DNA of 64,000 nucleotides from Phytophthora sp. 'mugwort' (taxonomy: Eukaryota > Oomycota > Peronosporomycetes > Peronosporales > Peronosporaceae), in assembly GCA_033558025.1 (NCBI GenBank), contig JAUCEF010000001.1, positions 1,922,001 through 1,986,000 on the forward strand. The letters are read 5' to 3'. Position numbers and translations under genes: made by a program. This document shows, one piece after another, positions 1 to 11,426 of this stretch; the stretch's first letter is position 1, and each line of letters opens with the position of its first letter. Below the pieces are notes generated by a model. That model was not told where the DNA came from, searched no databases, and saw nothing but the letters and a program-made list of their open reading frames with translations.

Positions 1-608
1 TACCTCGTTGGACGTGCTGGGGATCCAGCACAGGTCCATGCAGTGAGACGGTGGGCGGTTGTCCTCCTCACCGCAGTACACGGTCTGCGAATCCAATGCT
101 CTCTTCTGCTGTTGCTTCGTCACCTTCGTCGTCGCGCAACAAGACGACTAAGCGCAGTGGCTTCTGAGGCGTTCATGCGCCACTCGCTCCCGGTCAAAAC
201 CCTCACGACGCCGAGATCGAAGTGCGGCGCCTTCACGACGCTGGAGGCGGTTGGCGCGAGGTACCTCTCGGTCACAGAAAGAGCTGGATCACCCGGTCGA
301 AGGCCGATAGTTCACGGTCTCCTTGGCCACCAGCTTGAAGCCGCATGCTGGCGCTCTGGACGTTCCCCAGCGATTCGAAGAGCTTGCGGCTTGATCTTCT
401 TTCGTGGTGCGAGGAGGCAGTCGACCAGCTCGGGGTCGGTGCGATCGACATGGCCCTTGATGATCATGTAGCGGTCCAGCATAGCATAAGTGCTGCTCCA
501 TTTCGTCGGTAAAAATTCGGGGAATCGAGAAGTGATGCATTTGGACCTCCACGTATGAGCGAGAGAGCCAACCGCATAGCAACTACTATGAATGTGTATC
601 CCGTGCAT
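1..608 (-). pseudogene. hAT transposase, C-terminal fragment (decayed)
   Basis: Read on the minus strand, about 608 to 312 contains a hAT-like core segment: a K/R-W-S-S-T-Y-A-M-L-D-R-Y motif followed by an acidic helix. After a frame change near 360 and another near 290 there are stretches resembling the hAT C-terminal half, with an APHFDLGVV-like block and, at the window edge, WIPSTSNE, which matches the P-x-S-x-x-E element of the hAT dimerisation region. hAT transposases are nuclear RNase H-fold enzymes that excise and reinsert DNA. The reading needs at least two frame changes, so this is a dead copy; the rest of the C-terminus lies outside the window. The family call is from motif resemblance only. 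The N-terminal zinc finger and the first catalytic residue are not visible. Confidence 0.5.
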
Positions 609-724
609 GTGTGGGCCGCAAACCGCACGTCCAAACCTTGTCGATTATTGGGCGTGAATGTCCTCCAGCCTAATAAATAATTTCGATTGATTTAATTGGA
701 TTATTTGAAAGGCCAGTTAATTTT

Positions 725-2659
725 TTGCGCATCCCTGGTTGTAACCCAAACACACGCAGATGATCCAGTCTAGGCCTCACCTTGAATCCCAACGCATGCG
801 GTGTCACGGTCGTTTGCTCCGTTTTTCTAGAAGGTGTTTTTTATGATGCACACCGCCGTACCCACTGCTTCAGCCCACCACTCCGTCGGAACGCCCGTGT
901 GGTGCAGCATTCTTCGATTTTCTCCATAGTGGTTCGGTTCATCTGTTCTGCCACTCTGTTTTGCTAAGGGCTATACGGTACGGTCCGCTGGTGCATACAC
1001 CTTTCAGGACACCGATGTTTGCCATCCCCTTATTCACGAACTCCGTTCCGTTGTCCGACCACAGACACTTGATCCGTTCTCCACATTATTTTCGTAGAAC
1101 GCCTTGAGCTCCTTCGCCATGTCGCTTTGCCTTTTCGGGAAGTCGGCCACTATATATCTCGAGAAGTCGTCCACAAACGTCAGCATATACTTGGTCCCAC
1201 CCCCGAAGGCTTCTACATTGGGCCCAGCACATCCATGAGGACAAGCTCCAACACATGCCGTGTGATGGGAACGGTGTGACCGTTTGCTTGCCCTGCAGGC
1301 AACCATCACACAGCGTCTCAATGTCTTTCTTGGCTGCCGGTATACCGTTCGTGCCGCGCTGTGTCCTTATCAGACAGTTCTTGCTCGAGTGACCCATGCG
1401 ATCGTACCATAGCTCCCACTCACTATCGGGTCGGCGCATTGCACAAAGTGTGCTAGCTTCTGCAGGCCTTCCATCATGTACGCCTTGCTGATCTTCTTCC
1501 CCAGCACCATCGCGCTGCCCTTGGCCCATATGACGCAGAAAGAACGCTGAAATCTCATGTTCAATCCACGCTCAGCAAGCTTTCTCACCGACAGCAACAG
1601 TCTGTCGAGTCCTGGGATGTACAATACATCCACCGTCTTGATGCGCTTGTAGTCCAGACTAGTCAATTGTACCGTTCCTTGACCTTCCACGCGCAACTTC
1701 TTGCCGTCTGCAATCATCACCTCGATACCAGCGTCCTAGGTCTTGTACCCGAGAAGATCACCACTGTGCAGAGTCATGTGGGCAGTCAAGCCACTATCAA
1801 TCAACAATCCCTCCATGAGTTCCGTTTCCACAGCGAGGATCTCGTCGTCGTCACCGTTCCGTACCCGGTCGGTTCCGCTCCATGTGCCCAACTGTGTTAC
1901 ACGTGAAGCACTTGCTTTAAGTGAAACTTTAGCGTTCCTCCGCGGAACGCTGCCTTTGCGACAGTTCCCTCGGCCTCTTTGAACCGCCCAGCATTCACCA
2001 TAAACGTGCGTTCCGTAGTCGCCTTCTTGTCCAACCGTTCGTATTCTTTCTGCAGCTTCTCCTTCACTTCGATGAACGTGATGTCTTTGGCGTTCTCTAC
2101 GATCGACGCGATAAGTTCGTAAACCGGCAGAAGGCTGTTCAGCAGCACCCCTAACTGACGTGTCTCGTCGACTGGCTCTCCGAGAATTGGGGGGGGGGCG
2201 ACGCCTAGCTTGTCCAGATCGTCTAGGTGCTTCGCCATAGTCGAACCGTTCTCCATCTTGAACTCGTGCAACCGTCGCGCCATCGTGACACGGTTGTGAA
2301 ACGTGGTATGGTTGTAGAACTCTCGAAGCGTGATTCACGCCTGCATGGCAGAGTCTCAGACCATATATTCGCTCGTGTTGCAGCTCCAAACCTTGAGCAA
2401 TGATGCCGAGTGCCTTCGCATCGTTCGCTAGCCAAGCCTCCGTTATCTCGCTTCCGGCCTTGACCACCTCCACGTGCGCAAGAAGTCCCTTCTTGGTGGG
2501 CGTCATCCTCATGTTAAACTCCCAGTGAAAATAGTGTCCACTCCCCAGGAGGACTTCGGCGCGCTTGGTCGTCATGTCTTGAACGTTCCGGTGGACCGTT
2601 CCAGTCGGTAGCGTCGCGGCTGTTAACCTGTTGAGAGGAGGTTGTGATGTTGACGGCAA
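725..2659 (-). mobile_element. Ty1/copia retrotransposon fragment, gag to integrase
   Basis: Coding blocks run on the minus strand in copia order. A UBN2-type gag lies at about 2283-1897, then a zinc knuckle (CFTCNTVGH, final Cys lost) near 1905, the protease site LLIDSG near 1790, a gag-pre-integrase region at 1720-1370, and the integrase core with FVDDFSRY near 1190. Integrase continues with an ERMNRT-like block to about 725. Copia elements move through reverse transcription of their RNA and insertion by integrase. The blocks sit in different frames with stops between them, and no reverse transcriptase or RNase H follows, so the copy is dead and truncated at its 3' side, where it meets hAT debris. 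Three GGAACGGT octamers lie in it in coding orientation. Confidence 0.8.
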
Positions 2660-2879
2660 ATACCGAAGTAAGTAGATTAGCGTCTTAAACCTGTCCTGCA
2701 GATCTCTAACTATCTACTCCCTGTTGTTCTCCTTGTTGTCTTCTTGTGTGTGCTCGTGCAGACCCGGCCCTCCCAACCACCGAATGCGGCTATCATTTGG
2801 ATCAGCCAATCATGGAACGGTTCCGTGTGAACCGTGCCGGCGGTTCCCATGCCTTACTGAACCGCGCAAGAGCGGCGCC

Positions 2880-5800
2880 ACTTTAACAGGTCTGCATCAC
2901 AAGAAACGCATGGGCAAGGAAGGATTACAACTTGATATGGTACCACTGTACTTCAAAGAATTATTACTTAATAACGACCTTCCGACCGGTTTGTCGCAAG
3001 TGATGAATGAGCTGTGGGCGACCGTGGAAGAGGAGAAGGAAGAAGAGGTGGCTGAGACCGAGCCTCGAGTCAAGTTGGAAGGCAGAGAAGAAACGGCCAT
3101 CAAGGAGGAAGAGCGTCGGAGCGGTCCAGCTGGAACGCAACGGTTCCAGACGCGGAGGAAAAGTACTACGACGCCGAGGAACTGAGGTACGAGTACGAGA
3201 AGGAGTACCCGTATGAAGAGAAAGAGCAAGAGGAGGAGTTCCAGAGGGGCCCCAGCGGTTTCATCCCGCAGTACTCTGGTCCGGAGGTCCGTCGCATGGA
3301 TCGGCCCACCTTTGCCTGGAGCTGGAGTCCGAAGAAGAACCCTGCCGCTGGGCCCTACCGTTACCCAAGTGGAGGGAACGTTCAGTCGCAGAAGAGTACG
3401 CTGAAGTCTGAGTTTGTGAAGCCGGGCGTCCGTGCTAGCCTGAGTGGTGTAATCCCTCGGAAGAGCAGTGTACCCTACCTGGGGGGACCCTGCTAGAGCG
3501 CTACCGTCTGGAGGAACGGTGAACCGTGGAATGGCGAGATCAGTTCCCAAACAGTCGACTATAAACCGTCGGACGGGAGCCGTCCACGCGAATGCGTTCG
3601 GACTGTCAACGTTTGTCTCGAATGCTGTGAAAGTGTTGCCCATGTTCTATTCGGATACGGCAACTGTAGAAAAAGCACGAGACTTCTGGGAGACGTTTGA
3701 AAGATCATACAGAAAGGATTCCAGACCGTTCCCGTCTACTGGTCTTCCGTCAGAAACTAAAAGGGCGAGTGGCTGACGGTGGTGGGGAAACTCGAGGATC
3801 AAGACGTTCAGCACTCTGCGCCTGAGGTTTCACACAATCAATACCTTAGTAGAACGGCTGACTAGCTCTCTGGGAACGGTTGGAAACGACGAAGAGAGAG
3901 CTTGGAGAGTCTGTGGAAGAATGGGGAGACCGAGTGTCGGATCTCTGTGCGTCGCTGGATTACCCAAATCCGCAGATGCGTTATCAACTGTTCCGCCGTG
4001 GACTGCGAAACAAGCGCAAGTTGGCTACGTTGGACGCGAGTTCCGCTTCGGACATCCCGGAAGCATGCGAGTGGCTTATGTTCAAGGATATGTATCGCCC
4101 GATAGAAGAGGACGAGGAGTTTTCGGATGGTGCTACCGCGAAGAAGACGGAGACAGCTTCTACGTCGGTGGACGCCCTCGCGCAACAATTGCAGGCTTTC
4201 ATGGAACAACAGCAGCAATGGCAGAATCAGTTGATCCAGAGCAAATGGCAGGGTCCGCGCTCGCCTCGTAACCGAGTTCCTATGGTCGTGGCTACCACGA
4301 CAGCGCCTGTTCCTATGGGGAACGGTCAGAACCTTCAAGGGAACGGCCCACTCTCCGAGGAATTCGGATGGAGGACGACGGTGGTATGCAGAATGGTGTT
4401 CTGGTATGCAGGTGCAGCAATTACAAGGGCCTTGGGCGTGCTATGGGTAAACGTCAACAGATGAGCTGTCGTAAGTGTGGACAGATGGGTCACATCAGGA
4501 TCGAGTGCGAAACCCCTTTCAATGGAGGGACGGCACTGGCAACCGCTCTCCTCGTGGATGCAGCTTCTGCAATGAACCTGGTCATGGGATCAGAGACTGT
4601 CCTACCTTGGATTCGCTCAAGGCGATAGTGCCGTTACTGCAGAGCAATGCCCGCGCTCCGAGCCGTCCCGGTCCTCAATGGAGAGGGCGGGAGGAAGGAG
4701 AGGAGGGGGTCACTCCTTTCTCTGGTCTAGGGAATGGCTCGAGGAACGGTCGTGAGGGCGATTTAGAGGAAGAGTGTCCGTCGATCGTTGAAAACAGTGA
4801 TGAAGAAAGAGATGATGGTGGTGCGAGGTGATGGCGAAGACGAAAAACCGCGTCGTCCCCAGACAGGTTGGAAGAGGGTTTTGACCAGTCGGCGTAGCTG
4901 CACTGGTCGAAACCGAAGAAGGAGGAACGAAAGACGAAACTGGAAAAAGAAGATGAACGGCTCGCTGGAACGGCTACGTGGACAGAGGATGTCGTTTGTT
5001 CGGGACGCACGGGAAATGAAATCTCGGTGTCGACGAAGAGCGACTATGAAAAAGAAGAAATTTATGGCGACTCGCGAGAAGAAACCTCGGCGACGACCAT
5101 GAATAAGAATGAATACGGGGTTGCAACGGTGTGTGCTACGAAGGCTACCTTGAGAAAAGAGATGGTCCTGGAGTACGGTGCTGTTGCGGTCTCAAGACCC
5201 AAGGTCAAGCTTAAAGAAATATTGAAGAAAGAAGCTGCTAGAAAAGAGCCGACTCCTTCCGATATCAAGAATGAAGAGATGGAGAAACCGGACGAGTTCG
5301 ACGGACTATATCGCCTCTTCACGGACGCCGAATTAGACGCTATGGAAGCGTGCGTTCCAGGTCAAGAAAGAACGCTTTTGGCGGGCGTAGAAGTAGCGGT
5401 TGAAGAAGAAGAATACGGACAAAGAACTCGAGGACCGTTTGTACCCCCTTGATGAAGTAGAGCTCAAGAAGCGTATGAAGCTGAACGAGGAGACCTCGAG
5501 AGAACCGTCTCTGGAAGACATGGCACGATTCTTGGATATACCAGTGGAAGTTTTGCGACGAAACAAGGATGGCTCGCTAGAGACGGTCGCATCGCCGGAG
5601 TGTTGGGAACGGTGATTTGAGGACGCATTGGAGATCTCAGCTGAAACCAAGAAGGCTTACCGTAACGTTCGTGAACGCCTATAGTGGACTAGGCACGAGC
5701 TCAACTGAACTGTCGAGTACGGTCTGTGAGGAAGCGGAGTCGCCCCTAGTCGTGAACGACTGTGACCGGGAGGTACCCGACAACCCAGACGATGATCCTG

Positions 5801-7025
5801 ACCTGGAAAGGATAGTCGGTACCACCATTGGAGTATTTTCGATGAACGCGACGAGGAAGTCTGCGTTCCCTTCGAGCGGGGAGGCGGTCTTGCCCAAATT
5901 GGACGAAAGAATAACCGTTCCGCAGGAATTAGGACGGTTGCTCGTCTGGCTGTGTATCGGATGTTAAAGGAGCAGAAGGACAATGCTCATCTGAGGACGA
6001 CAGTGAAAGCGTGTCGGAATGGAAAACCGAACCCCAGTAGCTGGCGACTGAACTAAAGGAGTTACCTGAACTAAACTGGGATCGTCTACACTGGCATGCT
6101 GATCGAGTGATAGCCGAGCACGGTTTCCTTAAAGACGTATGGGTTCTATTAGTGGGCTGGGCTCGTGACTTTTACGAGAAATTCGCTTCCATAATCTGGA
6201 AAAAAGCAGCTAAGAGAACGGACTAGAAACCCTCGCCCCTCTAGATCCTGCCGAAGGATGTGGTGTCGAGCTCAGAGGAGAGTGTGCTTTGACTGTTCTT
6301 CTCTCTATGGAAACCGTGCCGAAGCGGTTGGAGAACGGTATCTCCGTCCTGAAAGTGATGATGACGTGACTCATTACGTGAATCGATCGGACCTGCACGC
6401 CCTCCTCGCCAACGAGCTCCGAAGACCGGTCTCGTGGAGGAGGGGGGGGGGGAACGGTCGACCTATCCGATGGTTTTGGAGCCCTGAAGGATGAAACTGA
6501 TTACGTGCGGCCTGAAATAGTTAAAGGGGGACAGAGGGTAATCTGCTCAGAGGGAAGCTTTTTGAAGCTCTCTCTGGCGGTCGTATCGACTGCCTTCTCT
6601 CTCAATTACTGGTAGACATAGGAGCGACTTTGAGTCTGGTCGATTGTCAAGTATTGAAATGACCGGGACGGTCTACTGAGCATTTGGAACGGTACGACGG
6701 TCACGTGAAAAGTTCGTCGGGACATCAATTACAAATCCGAGGCTGGATCAGTCTTCCTCTAAGATTAGGATCGCGAGAACTGACCATCCGAATGTTGGTG
6801 GCCGATGTCCTTCTTGTGGACGCCATCTTAGGAGTGGATGCGCTGGGAGCGTTCCGAGCAGTACTTGGCGTGGAAGAACGGAAGATGACACTCAAAGATA
6901 CGGGCGAGGTGCTTCCACTAGGAGTACCTATCGTGCACGAGACGTTTATGGCTACCATGTCTGCGTCGATACGACTATTCAATGCTGTTGCAAATCTTGA
7001 AAATAAAAACGCTGTCGCTACCTGA
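2880..7025 (+). mobile_element. Gypsy-like element: acidic gag region and retropepsin, no RT
   Basis: On the plus strand an acidic Glu/Lys-rich leader (2.9-3.4 kb) is followed by a retrotransposon gag domain (about 3.6-4.1 kb, with KVLPMFYSDTATVEKARDFW and ESVEEWGDRVSDL) and a Gln-rich linker. Two CCHC zinc knuckles follow, at 4467-4508 and about 4559-4598, in different frames. A long charged region reaches 6.2 kb, and a retropepsin begins with LLVDIGATLSLVD near 6600 and continues in the ORF at 6684-7025. The usual catalytic triplet DSG reads DIG here. The gag binds the element RNA and the protease would cut the polyprotein. No reverse transcriptase or integrase follows before 7.1 kb, so this is a truncated or non-autonomous copy, and several frames are broken. 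Confidence 0.7.
4467..4598 (+). pseudogene. Pair of gag CCHC zinc knuckles
   Basis: The first knuckle reads CRKCGQMGHIRIEC and the second CSFCNEPGHGIRDC, both fitting C-x2-C-x4-H-x4-C exactly. They lie about 30 residues apart but in different reading frames, so a single-base shift has occurred between 4508 and 4559. Such knuckles bind nucleic acid in the nucleocapsid part of gag. Their intact cysteines and histidines suggest a fairly recent loss of frame. Confidence 0.75.
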
Positions 7026-8430
7026 CAGCTGTTTCCACAAAGTAAGGGTGACAGTTGCATTCTGTCTGTCGGTGTAGTCCAAACTGTGAATACTCCCATT
7101 TCCGAGCCAACTTCTATATAACTGATCCATCTGTTTGTGGCTTCATTTTCTCTTAATGCACGTCAAACTACCCAGGGTGTGTAGGTTATCTAGACTCATA
7201 TTTGGAGCACTGTAGAAATCATCGGTTTTACTCCAAGATGCAATAGTGCTTACCTCGTCTATCTTTTTCGAGCTTAGGTCACCAACTGCAAAAAGGGTTA
7301 AATGCGGTTGCTCGGCCTCCAGATCTCCAATAGAAGTGAGCCGCACCGCAAACCAACCGCAACGCACTGCGTATGATTGGTTAGAAATTTCATGTCTATT
7401 GTACGTGATTTGACGAAAATTCGATGAAAAAACAGATTTTGTCTATCGTTTCCGCGCGCATGTGTATCTTTTTTTCGTCAAATTATTTTTTTTCTTAAAA
7501 AATAATTTGACGAATATTAATGCATGTTAAGCTAGCCAACTGGAGGAAGAGTTCCGCCATAACATCGAATGGGATCGTAAAATGGTGGAATATATTTGGA
7601 AATATTTAATATATTGTTGTATCTGCGAGTAAAGAAAAATACTCCTAACATATTTAATTACTATGAGCATAAAAGTGATGACGTGGGAAATGGCTACGGT
7701 CTTGTGTAGAAGTACGAGCATTTTTTTTTTTTTCAAACTCGGTACACGACCGAGGTTTATCCAACAAGCCAACGATCTGTTGTGATGGACATCACCAGCG
7801 GATTCGAACAGATCCTAACCACACACACCGGTCGCTGCTTTCATGCCGCTCGCCCTGGTGAGTTCAATCACCATGGAATTCCAGCAGAGCGCCGCAATGG
7901 CGGCAAAGGAAGACACACCCAGATAGCAAATAGCAGGTCTATTTTCAATTTCTCCCAAGAATTTCAGTTCGCGCCTCCCTGCAAGGTCTGATCGCGACAT
8001 GTTTATTTCGTCTTTTATCTTGTTGGTTGCCGCGGAATGGCCGACGCGGACCGTAGCAATTCTGCAGGCGGCTGTGGGCAACAACAGCTGATTTTATCCC
8101 GACATCACCACCAGGATCGTGAGTGTGAACTCCGACATGAAAAGGCAAAAATTCCACAGATCAGAGTGGCGACGGTGCAGTTCGACATGAGTGACATTTC
8201 GGGGGTTGCGGCCATATTATTGAGCGTATACTACGGAAATTAACGTCATCATTTCTCTCGACTACGGTAGTGCGTCCAAGTTAATGCCGGTCAGGAAAAA
8301 TTCACCATTCACCATGCTCAATTGCAGCTACCGTACAATACGTGTACCAACACTACTATGATGATTGAATGCAAATGTGAGTGCAAGTTAATATTTTGTG
8401 AATTGACCGCCGTTGTTACCGTCGTAGTCC
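7026..8430. other. Intergenic, no recognised gene; AT-rich with a perfect hairpin
   Basis: No convincing coding region was found. The part from 7380 to 7760 is AT-rich and holds a perfect 18-bp inverted repeat (7474-7491 with 7497-7514). Near 7403-7415 there is another copy of the arm core TTTGACGAA. Short ORFs at 7.8-8.2 kb on both strands show no recognisable motif. Confidence 0.5.
7474..7514. repeat. Perfect inverted repeat, 18-bp arms, 5-nt loop
   Basis: The arm TTCGTCAAATTATTTTTT at 7474-7491 is the exact reverse complement of 7497-7514, separated by TTCTT. It could be the tip of a MITE or foldback element, or a fortuitous AT-rich palindrome. Confidence 0.8.
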
Positions 8431-8431
8431 A

Positions 8432-10063
8432 TTATGCCAAATCTGTTTCGCGGACCTCGTCGATGCCAGCAAGTTCCACATCTGTAGGCTTAAGGACAGT
8501 GCTATTAAGTACAGACTTCACCTCTAGATCTTCACCTCCGTGTGCCTGTTTGCGTTTACGCGAGTTGTCGAGCGTCGTTGCGGATGGTGCATACAGGTAG
8601 CACAGTATGTAGACGTATACATTGAAAATGGTCTGGAGCGAGGTCCATGCTCCACCACTCGAAGGAGCAGGCGAGAACTCGCCGCTGGCGAGCCCCAAGA
8701 ACGATGCGACCATCATCAAGAGGCTCAGTATCACCAAGTAGCGATAGCGCATACGTCGCCCTCGAATCTCACGGATGCTCATTACGATGAGGACGCAGTA
8801 CCACACGATGAAGACGGCGCTGAAAAGTCCACAAAGCGACCTGAGGGATGCGAAGGTGCTGTTCTCGGCTAAGGGATCCCATGTGACGTCGTTGTTGCGA
8901 TTGTACTTGATGTAGCCGTAGTAAATCACCATAATACCCCAGAAAAATGCCACAAATAGTAGTTTGGGCCCGAAGAACTTCACATTCGACACGCCGTTCT
9001 CCTTGCCCTGAAGACGTAGATTGTCAATAGCAACAAGCCAGAATAGAAGAAGCATCTGGAAGAACGTCACTTGAAAGCCGACACTGAGGATTCGAGCCGC
9101 ATTGCTACCATAAGTTGCCTCCGCGAAGTAGAAAGGGTCGTTGAAGAGAATCAGCGACAGAGCAAGTGCCATAACGAATCCCTGCTCAACGTTCTGCTCA
9201 CGTGATGAGAGTTTGTTGATGCTATAGGTGTACCAAGCTGCAAAGAATGCTGACAGGAAAAGGAAGAAAAACTTCATTCCGATGAGCCAGTTTGTGAATG
9301 TTTCGGTGCCCCACGTCTTGCGGAATTGAACGTTCGAGCCGTTCAGTGCCAAGCTCTCTGTGGAGTTAAACAGAATGTCAACTTGATAGTCGTTAAAGTC
9401 GATGTCTCCAAATCGTAGAAAGTAAGCTGGGTCACAGTAAGACTCGCCTTCTTCACACTCGATAGTAGCTGTCTTCTGAACGACATTGGTGATGATATTT
9501 GCATATGTTTGATTGCCACTGGTCTCGTTCATGTAGAATCCTGTGACGTGTGGCGTCATGGTGACGTCGAACGAGCGAGCGGTCCTCTTCAAGTTCGGGA
9601 AGGAAGCTTCGAGGTAAAAGTAGCGATTGAGCTGCTTGAACCCGTTGAGTTCGAATGAGTAGTGGACGACGTGAAGGCTTTGTTCATTGCTGGCAAATGG
9701 ACGGTTCGTTTGGTTCGTGCAGGATTCGAACATGCACGTCAGGACAAACCTTTGCTCGCTGGATGAAAGACTGAGAACCTGATCGATAGCAGAAACCGTT
9801 CCATTTGCATCTGTATCTTTCATGGTGGTCGTACTGTTTGAACCGAGACATTCCTTGTACAGAGCGACAGAAAAGTCCGACGTGCACCGTGTCGGGGTGC
9901 TCGTCCAGTCGGTGTCTGCAACTGCAGGCGAACCGCCGAAGCCGATGAGCACAAAGAGAGCTAGGAACGTGACGGCGATGCCCGAGATCAACAACAGCTT
10001 TAACATTGAAATCACCTCGATCCGCATGAAGCTGCCATCTTCGCCTCGCTCTGCCGGCTTCAT
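8432..10063 (-). CDS. TMEM181/Wntless-family multi-pass membrane protein
   Basis: Intronless, 543 aa. There is one N-terminal hydrophobic segment (residues 21-43), then a luminal or extracellular domain of about 210 residues (45-255) with several Cys and many N-x-S/T sites. Seven further membrane segments follow, at about 259-281, 295-310, 325-346, 367-384, 407-429, 441-459 and 477-494. The last ones, with YILCYLYAPS and a soluble charged tail, closely resemble the TMEM181/Wntless (MIG-14) transmembrane domain. Family members act in the secretory pathway as cargo carriers or receptor-like proteins; the cargo here is unknown. The ATG at 10063 is the first Met of the open frame and lies about 60 nt below an initiator-like TCATTTTCG. 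An alternative start at residue 13 would not change the topology. The gene looks intact. Confidence 0.7.
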   Translation of the reverse strand: MKPAERGEDGSFMRIEVISMLKLLLISGIAVTFLALFVLIGFGGSPAVADTDWTSTPTRCTSDFSVALYKECLGSNSTTTMKDTDANGTVSAIDQVLSLSSSEQRFVLTCMFESCTNQTNRPFASNEQSLHVVHYSFELNGFKQLNRYFYLEASFPNLKRTARSFDVTMTPHVTGFYMNETSGNQTYANIITNVVQKTATIECEEGESYCDPAYFLRFGDIDFNDYQVDILFNSTESLALNGSNVQFRKTWGTETFTNWLIGMKFFFLFLSAFFAAWYTYSINKLSSREQNVEQGFVMALALSLILFNDPFYFAEATYGSNAARILSVGFQVTFFQMLLLFWLVAIDNLRLQGKENGVSNVKFFGPKLLFVAFFWGIMVIYYGYIKYNRNNDVTWDPLAENSTFASLRSLCGLFSAVFIVWYCVLIVMSIREIRGRRMRYRYLVILSLLMMVASFLGLASGEFSPAPSSGGAWTSLQTIFNVYVYILCYLYAPSATTLDNSRKRKQAHGGEDLEVKSVLNSTVLKPTDVELAGIDEVRETDLA

Positions 10064-10120
10064 TTGTGGTCGAGAAGAGAGCGCACGCTACTTTGCTGAT
10101 GGATCGATTCCCCCTTGAGA

Positions 10121-10135
10121 AAACGAAAATGACTT
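10121..10135 (-). promoter_or_regulatory. Initiator-like element upstream of the TMEM181-like gene
   Basis: The minus strand reads AGTCATTTTCGTTT, ending about 58 nt before the ATG at 10063. It fits the oomycete TCAYTYY initiator and nearly repeats the sequence at the same relative place before the endosulfine-like gene (CAGTCATTTTCGTCC near 51378). Confidence 0.4.
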
Positions 10136-10555
10136 GGCTTTAGCGACCAGCCTGCGATGATGACCCACAGTTTCACCTAAAATTGTCAGTGAGTCCGTTT
10201 TTCCTGAATTGTTGAAACCCCCTGCGCTGGTGGCATTCAAAACTTGATTAAGTGCAACGGTTCGCACGCTCCTGAACATAGCATCCCTTCTGTAGTCCTC
10301 AGATGCGTTCTAATGGGGAGTTTCCATTCAGTAACCACAATTTTTCATACTGACAAATACTTCAAGGGACGTACGTGTACAAATGATCACTTTACGATTC
10401 ACTCTGACTACACTGTACTACATGCATCCAGGAGGACTGTATGACATCTCAACTTCAAGTTACTCGCTTGTGCACGTCCATAACGCTAAGTTGGCTATGC
10501 TTTCAAATTATTCGTATTTTTCTGATACCAGATAGCTTTACAATACAAGCACTCA
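10136..10555. other. Intergenic, nothing recognised
   Basis: This stretch between the TMEM181-like gene and the small CxxC gene shows only short unsupported ORFs and no repeat that I could see. Confidence 0.4.
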
Positions 10556-10559
10556 GCTT

Positions 10560-11167
10560 GTGTTAAGTGTCAGCATACTCCTTGCGAATAGCTCGAGCTT
10601 CACGGGAATTAACGGCTTCAAAAAAGTTTGCAAGCTCAGTCTCGTTGGCAGGTGGTAAATCGCTGCCATACTGAGCAAAAAGTTCAGCTGATGTGAAACC
10701 ATTGAAGAACTCGGACGCCTTCTCAGTGCACGATGCACAAAAAGCTAATCGATTGCTGCAGGTAGAGCAACCTTGGAGAATATGTACAAACTCGGTTTCT
10801 GTATAGGCGAAGTGGCTCATAGCAGGGGAGAGTCTTCTCATCAACCGCTCGAGCTCGCGCTTGTCTGTGGTTCACCGACGTCAGAAAGGTCAGAGCTTTA
10901 TCCATCACAGCATAAACTAACTTATTAATTGCACCCACCTCGGATCATGGTCTCGTTTGTTCTGTCCTGCTCAACCAGTAAGAGTTCATCGTGGCAGTCA
11001 AAGGTGGAAAGTGGGCGATAGCGACGGCGTTTTGACTCGCAAATGGTCCGCAGCTCTCGGTCTCCTTGATCTTTTATCTGCAAGGCCCGCTCCAGCTTCA
11101 TCTTCCCAGGCGAAGCTGTAGCATTTTCCAATAGGGTAAGCTGTATATCAATGCAGCAATAGAGCAA
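10560..11167 (-). CDS. Small two-exon protein with a CxxC-CxxC motif (5' end unsure)
   Basis: The two minus-strand reading frames join cleanly across a 74-nt intron at 10938-10865, with donor GTGGGT and acceptor CACAG. The joined frame runs on without a shift as ...ETMIR-DKRELERL.... The first part is charged and helical. The second carries CSTCSNRLAFCASC, a compact pair of CxxC motifs that could bind zinc, then an acidic, Asn/Glu-rich tail ending at about 10563. The exon begins upstream of 11130, and the true start may lie in another exon above an AG near 11143, so the coordinates of the 5' end are a placeholder. I do not recognise the family. The intron size and the conserved frame across it argue for a real gene rather than chance ORFs. 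Confidence 0.5.
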
Positions 11168-11426
11168 TGAAATATCGCCAAACCAGTCAAATTGGCGTCG
11201 TTCGGCCCGCTGGTTTCCACCCGAGAGTCTGCAGCAATAGAGTTCCCTTTAGATTAGATAATTCTGGCTGCTTCTAGATCTCTGAGATTCCTACTTTCAC
11301 GGGTTTTCCGGCTGCTAAAATCGAAGGGGGGGGCTAGCGGATGTCGACTCGTCGGCTTCCTGCAGGGAGATGGGGCGAAGACTTAAGTCGATGACTTAGG
11401 CTACTTCCGTCGCGAACTTCTGTGCA

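Noticed and set aside
2897..3643. 248-codon minus-strand ORF over the gag leader
   Set aside because: Antisense of an acidic Glu/Lys region, giving an artificial Leu/Ser-rich frame.
7798..7870. B-box-like GTTCGAATCC (minus strand), possible tRNA gene
   Set aside because: No acceptor stem, D-arm or anticodon arm could be paired upstream of it.
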